Positions 24,365 through 32,937 of a stretch of 64,000 nucleotides of DNA are shown here, piece after piece. The first letter of the stretch is position 1; every line of letters starts with the position of its first letter. Below the pieces are notes generated by a model. The model was not told the DNA's origin and did not search any database. It worked only from the letters and a program-made list of their open reading frames with translations. Source of the DNA: Aliisedimentitalea scapharcae (GTDB taxonomy: Bacteria > Pseudomonadota > Alphaproteobacteria > Rhodobacterales > Rhodobacteraceae). The position numbers and the translations under genes were made by a program. The DNA lies in the NCBI RefSeq assembly GCF_045277565.1, contig NZ_CP123588.1:1-64000 (forward strand). Reading direction: 5' to 3'.

Positions 24365-25028
24365 CCTCGTCTGTCTCTGGCTGGTCGCCGCGCCAGCTTC
24401 AGCGCAAATGGTGCTGGTCATGGAGAGCGACGGCTCCCTGACGCCTTCCCAATCCCAGAATAGCTTCGCGCGCAATTATAATGACGGCATCGGTCAGGGG
24501 TCGGCAGCCGATGAACTTGCGATTTTCGGCAGCGATGCAACTGTGCCAGAGCGTGAAGCGATGCGCTTTGCAGCCCGTGTCGGTCCGGCACCCCTGCCCC
24601 GCGCCGATGTCCTAAACGCCATAGAGACCGCGGCACTGCGCTATGCCAGCCACCCGGGCCTAAGGCGCGCGGAGCTTTCCGTCACGGACTGGCTGAGCCT
24701 CTACCGCGCCAATATCGAAGTTGAGAGCGCCTATCGGCAGGATGCGATCTCACACGCGGGCGCCATTGGCCTTGGCCAGCTGATGCCCGCCACTGCCCGT
24801 GATCTCGGCGTTGACCCGCGTGACCCCCAACAGAACCTCGACGGCTCTGCCCGTTACCTCGCGATGATGCTGGAGCGCTTCGGCGATCCGCGCCTGGCTC
24901 TGGCTGCCTACAACGCGGGGCCGGACGCCGTGCGCCAGCACGGTGGTATTCCCCCTTACCGAGAAACCCAGAACCACGTGGCCCGCGTCATGGCCGTCGT
25001 GGCCCGATTGGAAGGATCAAATTCATGA
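24333..25028 (+). CDS. virB1: VirB1-like lytic transglycosylase
   Basis: About 231 residues from a TTG at 24333, which is the only start giving a clean signal peptide (LVTNLVCLWLVAAPASA). The SLT domain covers the second half: YRANIEVESAYRQDAISHAGAIGLGQLMPATARDLGV has the catalytic Glu in VESAY, and ALAAYNAGPDAVRQHGGIPPYRETQNHV closes it. It opens peptidoglycan for T4SS assembly in the periplasm. It overlaps the preceding gene by 32 bp and virB2 by 4 bp. Confidence 0.88.
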   Translation: MRHRTRALVTNLVCLWLVAAPASAQMVLVMESDGSLTPSQSQNSFARNYNDGIGQGSAADELAIFGSDATVPEREAMRFAARVGPAPLPRADVLNAIETAALRYASHPGLRRAELSVTDWLSLYRANIEVESAYRQDAISHAGAIGLGQLMPATARDLGVDPRDPQQNLDGSARYLAMMLERFGDPRLALAAYNAGPDAVRQHGGIPPYRETQNHVARVMAVVARLEGSNS

Positions 25029-25318
25029 AACAGATTTCAAACCTCTTTGTCGCCTCGCTGGCGCTATTCCTGCTCATTGCCGAGCCCGCCCTCGCCCAGA
25101 GCATCGACCTCTCCCCGATCCAGAGCCTGCTGCAGGGCATCGTCGATGCGCTGACCGGCCCGCTCGGCGTGGTTATCGCCACGCTCGCCGTGCTCGGCGT
25201 CTTCCTCAGCTGGTTCTTCAACATCATCGACCTCCGCCAGGCACTCTGGGTCCTTGTGGGCATCGCCGGTGTTGCCGCCGCCCCCACCATCGTTGCCGCC
25301 GTTTTCAGCGCCCCTTGA
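25025..25318 (+). CDS. virB2: VirB2-type pilin (TrbC/VirB2 family)
   Basis: 97 residues. A signal peptide ends at ALA (residue ~24). Two hydrophobic helices (PLGVVIATLAVLGVFLSWFFNII and LWVLVGIAGVAAAPTIVAAVF) separated by a short loop give the pilin layout. ATGA overlap with virB1. It forms the conjugative pilus. Confidence 0.9.
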   Translation: MKQISNLFVASLALFLLIAEPALAQSIDLSPIQSLLQGIVDALTGPLGVVIATLAVLGVFLSWFFNIIDLRQALWVLVGIAGVAAAPTIVAAVFSAP

Positions 25319-25330
25319 GAGACAGGTTCC

Positions 25331-25609
25331 TTGGCCGATCGATCTCCACTCTTCCTGGGTCTCGTGCGCCCGCCGAAGCTCCTGGGCCTGCCCATCATGT
25401 ATGCGATGGTCTGGCTCTTCGGCTCGGTGCTCCTGTTCGTCTGGGTCCAGCACATCGCGGTGCTGGGTGTCGCCGCCCTACTCTATCCGGTGCTGTGGAA
25501 GGCCGCGGATTGGGACCCGCGTTTCATCGACGTGATGATGACGGCCCTGCAGGAGACACCGCCCACGCGCAACCGGTCCATCCATGGCGGGGACAGCTAT
25601 GCCCCGTGA
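25331..25609 (+). CDS. virB3: VirB3 inner-membrane protein
   Basis: 92 residues from a TTG at 25331. VirB3 pattern: PLFLGLVRPPKLLGLPIMYAMVWLFGSVLLFVWVQHIAVLGVAALLYPVLWKAADWDPRFIDVM, with two adjacent membrane helices and the DPRF motif. It partners VirB4 and is encoded directly before it with overlapping ends. Confidence 0.92.
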   Translation: MADRSPLFLGLVRPPKLLGLPIMYAMVWLFGSVLLFVWVQHIAVLGVAALLYPVLWKAADWDPRFIDVMMTALQETPPTRNRSIHGGDSYAP

Positions 25610-27974
25610 TGACGCCCGTGATGCTGCGCTCGATGCCCGCACAATGACGCCGGACTGGTATGCGCGCGAGACCCGCCTCGCGCATATGCTGCCCTATGTA
25701 AGCCTCGTTGACGACCAGACCGTGCGGACACGGGTGAACGAACTCTTCCGGTGCATCCGGCTCGAGGGGATCAACAGCTACACGACCGATGATGCCTATC
25801 TCGACAAGGTGACAGCGCTTTTTGCCCGCATCGTCGCGCAGCTCGGCCCGGAATTCAGTTATTACGTCCACAAGGTCTCCAAGGCCATCAAACCTGATCT
25901 CGACCCCATCCGTGAGGACAGCTTCGCAGGCGAGGTTGACCGGCGCTGGCGCGCGAAACTCGATACCAGCGGGCTCCGCGACAAGACGCTGACGCTCACC
26001 GTCATTCACCGCCCACCCCCCAAAAGCCTCCTGCCGTTCCTCAGCCGCAGCGCACCGGACCGCCTGAGAGAAGAGACCCGCAAGCGCCTGCAGCGGCTGG
26101 GCGAGGCCGTGAACGTCTTCCTGTCCGGCCTCACCGACCTCAAACCGCGGCTCCTATCAGCCGCATCGGGGGAATTGGTGGGGTTTTTGGGGGCGCTCAA
26201 CACGGGCACCGAGCTGCCGCTTTATCCGGCAAACACCTACGGCTTTCTGTCCTTCAACGTCGCCAATACCCGCGTGACGTTTCAGGGCGACCATTTCGAG
26301 CTTTCCGAAGGCGTGGTGGGCCATCGCTACGGCAAGAGCTTCACCATCGGAGAATATGCCGAAGCCACCTCCTGCACCATGTTCGACATGCTGAACCTGC
26401 CGGTCGACATGATCGTCACCCACTCCTTCACGCCGATCAATTCGAACCTCATGGCGGGCCGCATCAAACGGCAAAAGCGGCAGATGCAGGCGAGCCAGGA
26501 CGCAGCCCTCTCGCTCATGGAAGCCCTCGACATCGCCGCCGATGATCTCGAGGCCAAGCGCCAGAGCTTCGGCGAGCACCACATGGTCGTGACACTCTTC
26601 TGCGACACGCTCGAAGAGCTGCAGACCCTCAGCGCCGAGATCGTCAATGCCGCCGCGACTGAGGGCGTGAAGATGATCGGCGAGCGGGTCGCGGCCAAGG
26701 CGCATTATCTCAGCCAGCATCCCGGCAACCAGCCCAAGCGGGTCCGCGCCAGCGCCGTCACCAATCGCAACTTCGCGGATTTCGCGGCCTTCCACCGGAC
26801 ACAGCTCGGCAAACCCGCAGCGCAAACGCCCTGGGGCCGGGTCGTCACATATTTGCCCACGCCGGAGCAGTGCGCCTACCGGTTTTCCTATCACGAACAA
26901 GGCTCGCCCGACAAAGAACCGACCAGCGGGCATACCCTGATCATGGGGCGGCCCGGGTCGGGCAAATCGGTGCTGTCGGCCTTCCTGATGACCCAAGCCC
27001 GTCGCGCAGGCGCACGGATCTTCGTCTTCGACTACCGCCTCGGTATGGAGATGGCCGTCCGCGCCAATGGCGGGCGCTACGCCTCCCTGAACGCAGGCCA
27101 GCCCACGGGTCTCAATCCGCTCTGGACCGAGACTGACGCGCGGGGCACCGCATGGCTTTCGGATTGGCTCGCCACACTGCTCTACCGCGCCGACAAGCCC
27201 CTGACCCCGGCACAGACCAACCGGATCCAGGAAGTTGTGCGCCAGAACGCGCAGGCCTCCAATCCGGCCCTGCGGAACTGGCGGGATTTCGCGTCGCTTT
27301 TCGTGTCCACCGATGATGGCGGCGATCTGCACCAGCGCCTGTTTGAGTGGACCGAAGACGGCCGCTATGGCTGGATCTTCGGGCAGAGCCTCGAGGACAC
27401 GTTCTCGCTCAAAGGCGATGTGGTGGGTTTCGATCTGACCGGCATTCTCGACAGCGAGGCCGACAAGGAACGGATGGCGGTCCTCTCCTATCTCTTCCGC
27501 CGGGTCGAGCGCGAGATCGAGGACCGCCGCCCGACCATCATCGTGATCGACGAGGCCTGGAAGGCGCTCGACAACGCGTATTTCGCCGAGCGGCTGTCGA
27601 ACTGGCTGGTGACCGCGCGCAAGCAGAACACCGTCGCCGTCATGATGACGCAATACGCAAGCCAACTCGAGCGCACCCGGACCGGCAAGACCATCGTCGA
27701 GGCCGTGCCGACGCAGATCCTGCTGCCCAATATCCGCGCGCAGCCCGCGGATTACGCCATGCTGAACCTCACGGAGAAGGAGCTCGACGTCCTTCTCAAC
27801 ACGGGCAGCAACAGCCGTTTGGCGCTGATCCGCGACGACCAGGGCTCAATCGTCGTCGATGCCGATCTCAGTGCTCTCGGGCCCAATCTCACCATCCTCG
27901 GCGGCATGGAGAAAGGCGAGGCGCTCGTTGGCGCCGATTACCGCGACCGCCCGGACTTCTGGAGGCTTTCATGA
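25599..27974 (+). CDS. virB4: VirB4 T4SS ATPase
   Basis: About 791 residues. CagE/TrbE/VirB4 ATPase powering pilus assembly and substrate transfer. Walker A GRPGSGKS is near residue 450, with FVFDYRLGMEM following; Walker B is IIVIDEAWKAL, and the C-terminal motif WLVTARKQNTVAVMMTQYASQL is typical. The N-terminal VirB4 domain (YTTDDAYLDKVTALFARI...) is present and length is normal. The start could be ATG 25584 or 25599; I use 25599 because it overlaps virB3 least. It overlaps the lipoprotein gene by 4 bp. Confidence 0.95.
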   Translation: MPRDDARDAALDARTMTPDWYARETRLAHMLPYVSLVDDQTVRTRVNELFRCIRLEGINSYTTDDAYLDKVTALFARIVAQLGPEFSYYVHKVSKAIKPDLDPIREDSFAGEVDRRWRAKLDTSGLRDKTLTLTVIHRPPPKSLLPFLSRSAPDRLREETRKRLQRLGEAVNVFLSGLTDLKPRLLSAASGELVGFLGALNTGTELPLYPANTYGFLSFNVANTRVTFQGDHFELSEGVVGHRYGKSFTIGEYAEATSCTMFDMLNLPVDMIVTHSFTPINSNLMAGRIKRQKRQMQASQDAALSLMEALDIAADDLEAKRQSFGEHHMVVTLFCDTLEELQTLSAEIVNAAATEGVKMIGERVAAKAHYLSQHPGNQPKRVRASAVTNRNFADFAAFHRTQLGKPAAQTPWGRVVTYLPTPEQCAYRFSYHEQGSPDKEPTSGHTLIMGRPGSGKSVLSAFLMTQARRAGARIFVFDYRLGMEMAVRANGGRYASLNAGQPTGLNPLWTETDARGTAWLSDWLATLLYRADKPLTPAQTNRIQEVVRQNAQASNPALRNWRDFASLFVSTDDGGDLHQRLFEWTEDGRYGWIFGQSLEDTFSLKGDVVGFDLTGILDSEADKERMAVLSYLFRRVEREIEDRRPTIIVIDEAWKALDNAYFAERLSNWLVTARKQNTVAVMMTQYASQLERTRTGKTIVEAVPTQILLPNIRAQPADYAMLNLTEKELDVLLNTGSNSRLALIRDDQGSIVVDADLSALGPNLTILGGMEKGEALVGADYRDRPDFWRLS

Positions 27975-28138
27975 TCCGTATTCTTATCGCTTTGGCTGCG
28001 CTCGGCGCGCTGGCCTCCTGCACCCAGTACCGGGAGCCGCAGGCGAACTGCTTCACATTCCTTGCGTCCACGGCACCCGTCGCGCCTGACTGCGACTTCA
28101 CGCCCCTTGGCACCCCGGAGGGCGACGTTGAAGTCTAG
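27971..28138 (+). CDS. Small lipoprotein, VirB7-like
   Basis: 55 residues. Signal peptide with lipobox LASC (Cys17) and a short Cys-containing mature part (QANCFTFLASTAPVAPDCDF). Size, lipobox and position fit the outer-membrane-core lipoprotein VirB7, though it lies before virB5 rather than before virB8. Overlaps its neighbours on both sides. Confidence 0.75.
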   Translation: MIRILIALAALGALASCTQYREPQANCFTFLASTAPVAPDCDFTPLGTPEGDVEV

Positions 28139-29300
28139 CCTTCCTCATATCCTCGCGTTTTGCCTGCTGCCCGGTCTCGGCTTCGCCCAAGGTGTGCCGA
28201 CCAATGACAGTGGGCTCACCGCGCGCGACATCGTCGAGACCGGCGACCGCGAAGCAGACTTGGCCCTTCAGGCCGACAAGCTTGCAGTGCGCGAACTCAT
28301 CGCCGAGATCGAGCGCGAACAGCTGGAAACCCTGCGACGCATCCTTGATGCCCAGACCAGCTTCGGCGGTCAGGGCCTGCCGGCTATGGTCTCGGGGCTC
28401 GAAAGCGGCAGCGGAGATCCCGACCGCTCGGTGGCGGCGGTCTATGGCACGGGCGAGATAGATCCCAATCCCGGCGGTGCGCAGATGTTCGGGGACGCGT
28501 CTGAGACCATCGAGCAGCTCATCATCCGCGTCGCCCAGGAAACCAGCGGCTTTGCGGGTGTTGGCCGCGCAGGCCTCTCGCCCGTACAGTGGCGAGCGCT
28601 TCTACAGGCCCTCATTTGGCAGGAAAGCCGGTTTACGATTGGGGCACGGTCTCCCGTTGGCGCCTATGGCCTCACCCAGATCATGCCGGGCACGGCCAGC
28701 GATCTGGGCATCAACCCGGAATACTATGACAGCCCTTACTTGCAGGTACATGGCGGCGCGCGCTATCTCGCGACCCAGCTCAACACATTCGATGGCAACA
28801 TCATCAACGCCCTCGCGGCCTATAACGCCGGACCCGGCCGGGTTTTCGAGTATGGCGGGGTCCCACCCTTCCGCGAGACCCAACACTACGTCCAGGTCAT
28901 CCCGGAGCGCTACAATCTCTATCTGAGCCGCATCGGCGGGATCGACGCGCTTGGCACGATCGACCCCGCGCTTCTCGCCAATGCCAACCTCTCGCTCACG
29001 GGTCATGGGGCGGCCTTTTATGGCAGCAACTCACCAGCCGCGATCCGCCAAGCCGCCCTGCGCATCCGCGATATCGTCGAACGGATTTCCGAAACCGAGG
29101 ACGTGCAGGAGAGCGTCGCGCTCAACACCTATGCCCGCGCCGAACTCGTGCGTCTCGTGGCTGCCCGCATCCGGCTTCAGGCCGCCCGCACCCAGCTGCT
29201 CTCCGCCGAAGAGCTGGCCCAGGCCAGCGCTCGCATGGCCGAAGGCGCGTTCATGGATTTTACGATCAGGGAGATTGAATTATGGGACGGAAGTTTCTGA
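28128..29300 (+). CDS. Second lytic transglycosylase of the T4SS operon
   Basis: 390 residues from TTG 28128 (GGAGGG 5 bp upstream). Signal peptide LPHILAFCLLPGLGFA. A helical N-terminal region of about 130 residues precedes an SLT domain: LIWQESRFTIGARSPVGAYGLTQIMPGTASDLGI holds the catalytic Glu in WQES, and ALAAYNAGPGRVFEYGGVPPFRETQHYV closes it. A further ~100-residue helical C-terminus is unusual. It is distinct from the VirB1 at 24333, so the operon has two wall-opening enzymes. Confidence 0.88.
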   Translation: MKSSLPHILAFCLLPGLGFAQGVPTNDSGLTARDIVETGDREADLALQADKLAVRELIAEIEREQLETLRRILDAQTSFGGQGLPAMVSGLESGSGDPDRSVAAVYGTGEIDPNPGGAQMFGDASETIEQLIIRVAQETSGFAGVGRAGLSPVQWRALLQALIWQESRFTIGARSPVGAYGLTQIMPGTASDLGINPEYYDSPYLQVHGGARYLATQLNTFDGNIINALAAYNAGPGRVFEYGGVPPFRETQHYVQVIPERYNLYLSRIGGIDALGTIDPALLANANLSLTGHGAAFYGSNSPAAIRQAALRIRDIVERISETEDVQESVALNTYARAELVRLVAARIRLQAARTQLLSAEELAQASARMAEGAFMDFTIREIELWDGSF

Positions 29301-30091
29301 GAGCGGCCTTGGCCACAACGCTTGGGATTGGCCTGCATCTGGGAGCCCTCTCCCCTGCCGCAGCGCAGGGCGTGCCCGTCGTCGACACCCAAAACATCGC
29401 GCAAAACATCCAGCAGCTCCGGCAGATGATCGAGGACGAGATTCTGCAAAACGAGCAGCTGACGCAGCTCCGCGAACAGCTTGCCACGCTCACGGACCAA
29501 CTCGCGGAGCTGCAAAGAACCTACGAGGCCCTCACCCGCCTCGCCGAGCTTCCAGAAATCATCCGCACCGAGATGGAAGACGAACTCAATGGCCTACTCG
29601 ACCAGGAGTTCGGGGACATCCTCGCCACGATTGAGGCGATCAAGACTGGGGATTTCTCCGGCCTGTCCGGTTCTGGCGCAGGCGAGATCGAAACCCAGAT
29701 GGACCGGGTGCTGGCCGACCTCGGCTTTGACGAGGACACCCTCTCGGAAATGGCCACCAGCGGCAATCCCGGGGCCAACCGCGTGGCGACGCAGGCCACA
29801 ACCGGCGCGCTCGTCTCAGCCGCTGCCCAGAACAGCTATGAAGATGCCGGCCAATCGCTCGAGCGGGTCGACCGCCTTGTCGGGCTCATCGACGACATGG
29901 ACGAACTCAAGGAAAGCATTGATCTCAATACGCGCGTGACAGCTGAATTGGCCATCGCCCTCGTGGCGATGTGGCAACTGGAAGCAATTCAAACCGTGGG
30001 CGATGGCACGGGCGGCGTCATCGATGCCGCCACCATCGCCGAAGAACAGCGCTTCATGGATTTCACCTTGCCGGACCTGCGGGCTGATTAA
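29282..30091 (+). CDS. virB5: VirB5/TrbJ-type pilus-associated protein
   Basis: 269 residues. Signal peptide ends at AAA-QG (residue ~29). The mature part is mostly coiled coil: TQNIAQNIQQLRQMIEDEILQNEQLTQLREQLATLTDQLAELQRTYEAL, then helical segments with LNTRVTAELAIALVAMWQLEA. This is the VirB5/TrbJ layout. It overlaps the transglycosylase gene by 19 bp. Confidence 0.8.
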   Translation: MGRKFLRAALATTLGIGLHLGALSPAAAQGVPVVDTQNIAQNIQQLRQMIEDEILQNEQLTQLREQLATLTDQLAELQRTYEALTRLAELPEIIRTEMEDELNGLLDQEFGDILATIEAIKTGDFSGLSGSGAGEIETQMDRVLADLGFDEDTLSEMATSGNPGANRVATQATTGALVSAAAQNSYEDAGQSLERVDRLVGLIDDMDELKESIDLNTRVTAELAIALVAMWQLEAIQTVGDGTGGVIDAATIAEEQRFMDFTLPDLRAD

Positions 30092-30188
30092 GGCGTTTCG
30101 AAATTGAACCACAATACAAAATATCGGTTTTCGCGTTCGAGCGCAGCGAGAGGCAGCGAAGAACCGATTCAACTCATTTCGAAACGCC
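30092..30188. repeat. 97-bp two-tier inverted repeat inside the virB operon
   Basis: The outer arms are a perfect 13-bp pair: GGCGTTTCGAAAT (30092-30104) and its complement (30176-30188). The inner arms ATCGGTTTTCGC (30123-30134) and GCGAAGAACCGAT (30156-30168) pair with one bulge. It starts directly at the virB5 stop and ends 15 bp before virB8. It could be a miniature mobile element, an RNA processing or attenuation structure, or a protein-binding site. All structural claims are seen; function is unknown. Confidence 0.8.
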
Positions 30189-30202
30189 GAGCGGGGGCAT
30201 GA

Positions 30203-30859
30203 ATGGTGGCGACTGAACAAGAAATCATCGAGGAAGAACTGGTCTACGGTGCCCTGCGCCGCGAACGGCTCTGGCAACGCCTTGGCCTGATGGGTCTTGT
30301 CTTCGGTATCATCGGCTGTCTGAGTGCTGCGGCTGTCTCGATCCTCGATGTCGACCCGCCCCCGGTTGTTGTCCCCTATGATCCCGCCACCGGCTTTGCA
30401 CTCCCCGAAGCCTCGGTGGGCGCCTCCTCGGTGACCGCCAACCAGGCGATCATCGAGGCGGAGGTGTTCCGCTATGTGACCGACCGGGAGGTCTATAACC
30501 AGCTCGACAACGATCTGCGCATCCGCAGCGTCCTGCGCCGCTCGGACGGAGCTGCCGAGAGCGGGCTGCGCCAGATCTGGAACAGCGCCAACGAGAATTA
30601 CCCGCCGACGGTCTATGGCCCCAATGCCCGGCTCGACGTGGAAATCCTCAGCATCAACCGGATCGGAACCAACCGCGCGACGGTCCGCCTGCGCAAGCGC
30701 CTGACGTCCATTAACGGCACCCAGACAGGCCTCTTCACTGCGACGCTTCTCTTCGAGTTCCGCCCGGAGACCCGCCGCTCCATCGATGAGGTCTGGACCA
30801 ATCCATTCGGCTTCACCGTCCTCGAATATTCCATCCGCTCCGACAGATTGGAGAACTGA
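30203..30859 (+). CDS. virB8: VirB8 inner-membrane T4SS protein
   Basis: 218 residues. Short cytoplasmic N-terminus, one membrane helix (LGLMGLVFGIIGCLSAAAVSIL), then a periplasmic NTF2-like domain ending in RPETRRSIDEVWTNPFGFTVLEYSIRSD, where NPFGF corresponds to the conserved NPxGF of VirB8. It nucleates the inner-membrane complex with VirB9 and VirB10. Confidence 0.92.
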   Translation: MVATEQEIIEEELVYGALRRERLWQRLGLMGLVFGIIGCLSAAAVSILDVDPPPVVVPYDPATGFALPEASVGASSVTANQAIIEAEVFRYVTDREVYNQLDNDLRIRSVLRRSDGAAESGLRQIWNSANENYPPTVYGPNARLDVEILSINRIGTNRATVRLRKRLTSINGTQTGLFTATLLFEFRPETRRSIDEVWTNPFGFTVLEYSIRSDRLEN

Positions 30860-30861
30860 CG

Positions 30862-31557
30862 TTGTTGTTTATAAAATCGCTTATTTTTGTCATTGCCCTG
30901 TTGCCCGGCCTCGCCTCTGCCGAAGCCATCCCGCGTGGCGGTCCCAACGACAGCCGGGTGCGCTTGGCCACCTACCAGGAGGGTCAGGTCTACCGTCTCA
31001 GCGTGTCGCTCACCCATGTGACCACCATCGAGTTCGGCGAGGGAGAAAGCATCCGCTCGATCATCGCGGGCGACACCGAGGGCTTCGAGATCGACGGCGT
31101 CCCGGGCGGTCAGGCCTTCGCGATCAAGCCTGTGGCGCGCGGGGTGCATACCAATGTGACAGTCTATACGAACCGCCGGAGCTACTACTTCAACGTCCAG
31201 GAGGTCCGCAGCCCAACCTTCTACGTGGTGCAGTTCCGCTATCCGGAGGACGCTGCGCGCCCGAGCCGGGCCATCGCGGCCCAAGCGCCGAACTACAATT
31301 ACGGCGCCAGCGCGCGGACCGAGTTCACGCCAACGCGCATCTGGGATGACGGGACGTTCACGTATTTCGCGTTTCCAAGAAACGCGCCTGTGCCCGCGAT
31401 CTTCCGCTACGCGGGCGGCCGCGAGCGCACGGTCAACACGCAAACTCCTGAAGACGGCGTGATCCGCGTCAGCGGCGTGAACCGCCAATGGGTCCTGCGA
31501 CTTGGCGAAGAGGTGGTCTGCATCGAGGCGATCCCGCCCGCGGAGGCCACCTCATGA
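30862..31557 (+). CDS. virB9: VirB9 outer-membrane-core protein
   Basis: 231 residues from TTG 30862. Signal peptide ends at ASA-EA. The VirB9/CagX pattern is visible: TYQEGQVYRLSVSLTHVTTIEFGEGESI, YFNVQEVRSPTFYVVQFRYPE, then ARTEFTPTRIWDDGTFTYFAFPRNAPVPAIFRY. The C-terminus lies where VirB7 and VirB10 bind. It overlaps virB10 by 4 bp. Confidence 0.93.
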   Translation: MLFIKSLIFVIALLPGLASAEAIPRGGPNDSRVRLATYQEGQVYRLSVSLTHVTTIEFGEGESIRSIIAGDTEGFEIDGVPGGQAFAIKPVARGVHTNVTVYTNRRSYYFNVQEVRSPTFYVVQFRYPEDAARPSRAIAAQAPNYNYGASARTEFTPTRIWDDGTFTYFAFPRNAPVPAIFRYAGGRERTVNTQTPEDGVIRVSGVNRQWVLRLGEEVVCIEAIPPAEATS

Positions 31558-32933
31558 GCGATACCGGGAACACCGAGCTGGAAAGGCGCCTCGCCGCCCT
31601 TGAGAAAGGCAGTGCCCGCGCCCCCACGGCGGCGCAGCGCCGGTCGCCCCTTCTTGCACTGATCGTGGTCCTCGTCATCGGCGCGGGTGGTGCCCTGCTT
31701 TATCTCCTCTCACAGCCCGACGAAGAGGAAGCCTTGCCGACGGCCACTCCGGACGTCTTCCAGAACGAAGGCGACGGGTTCGGCGCCATCGAAACCCTGC
31801 CCCCACCCGAACCCGAGGTGGTGTTGGTTGCGCCTGAACCGGCGGAACCGAACGCCGAGCTTCTGGCGCAGATCACCGCCCTGCAAGCTCAGATCGAAGA
31901 GTTGCGCAACGCCCCTGAACCGGTCGTCGAGGAAGACACCGCCGCCGCAGAGGCGATCGACGCGCTGACCGCTCAGATTGCGGCGCTGCAAGCCGCCTCG
32001 GAAGCCGCACAGCAACGATTTCAGGACGAACTGACGGCGCGGGATCGAAGTCTTGAACAACTCCGCATGGATCTGGAACTGGCCCAACTCGAGGCCAGCC
32101 GGCCCCAACCCGCCCCAGCGGGCCCCACGGAGGATGAGCTGCGCGCACGCGAGCAAGAGCGACTGCGCCGCGAGGAAGAAGCCCGGCGCATGGCCGAGCT
32201 GGAGCGCCGCGCCGCGGAGGAACGCGCCTTCCAGGAGCGGCGCATCGCCTCTCCCACCATCGCTCTTGGCGGTGCCTCCGGAGCGAATGAAACGGCTCTG
32301 ACCGAACGCACTTTTGGCGAGGTGACGGATTTCGTGCTGAACGGGGCGCTGCCCTCTACCGTGACGCAGGCCGAGGTGATCGCCAATCCCTCAAACACCG
32401 TCATCCAGGGCACCATGATCCAGGCCGTCATGGAGACCGCCCTCGACAGCTCGCTTCCCGGCCAGACCCGTGCCGTGGTGTCCGAGGATGTTTACAGCGT
32501 CGATGGCGCGCGCCTTTTGATCCCCCGCGGATCCCGTCTCATCGGGCGCTACCGCGCCGGCGTCGATATCGCGCAGCGCCGCGTGACGATCGCGTGGGAC
32601 CGGATCATCCTGCCCGACAACCAGACCGTCCAGATCAGCTCCTTCGGGGGCGATGAGCTGGGCCGCTCCGGCGTCACGGGATTCGTGGACACACGCTTCG
32701 CCGAGCGTTTCGGGTCGGCCGCCCTGATCTCGCTGATTTCCGCCGCGCCAAACGCTGCCGCTGCAAATGTGCAGGACGAAACTTCCGCCGACGTTCTCGA
32801 AGACGTTGGCGATGATCTGGCAGATGCGACGGACAGCGTCATTGGCGATTACCTCTCCATCGGCCCCGTCATCTATGTCGACCAAGGCGCCCGCGTCACG
32901 GTCATGGTCGACCGCGATCTGGAGATATTCTGA
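31554..32933 (+). CDS. virB10: VirB10 T4SS bridging protein
   Basis: 459 residues. A short cytoplasmic segment precedes one membrane helix (LLALIVVLVIGAGGALLYLL, residues ~33-52). A long Pro/Glu-rich and coiled-coil periplasmic region (to ~240) follows, then the TrbI/VirB10 beta-barrel domain with VIQGTMIQAVMETALDSSLPGQTRAVVSEDVYSVDGARLLIPRGSRLIGRY and a channel-forming C-terminus. It spans both membranes. Confidence 0.94.
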   Translation: MSDTGNTELERRLAALEKGSARAPTAAQRRSPLLALIVVLVIGAGGALLYLLSQPDEEEALPTATPDVFQNEGDGFGAIETLPPPEPEVVLVAPEPAEPNAELLAQITALQAQIEELRNAPEPVVEEDTAAAEAIDALTAQIAALQAASEAAQQRFQDELTARDRSLEQLRMDLELAQLEASRPQPAPAGPTEDELRAREQERLRREEEARRMAELERRAAEERAFQERRIASPTIALGGASGANETALTERTFGEVTDFVLNGALPSTVTQAEVIANPSNTVIQGTMIQAVMETALDSSLPGQTRAVVSEDVYSVDGARLLIPRGSRLIGRYRAGVDIAQRRVTIAWDRIILPDNQTVQISSFGGDELGRSGVTGFVDTRFAERFGSAALISLISAAPNAAAANVQDETSADVLEDVGDDLADATDSVIGDYLSIGPVIYVDQGARVTVMVDRDLEIF

Positions 32934-32937
32934 GCCC

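Noticed and set aside
25654..27665. Long minus-strand open frames opposite virB4
   Set aside because: Shadows of a clear plus-strand VirB4 gene in high-G+C DNA; no recognisable motifs.
30092..30188. Interpretation as a CRISPR repeat or simple terminator
   Set aside because: Only one unit is present, the loop is long and there is no T-run; it sits mid-operon with genes continuing on the same strand.
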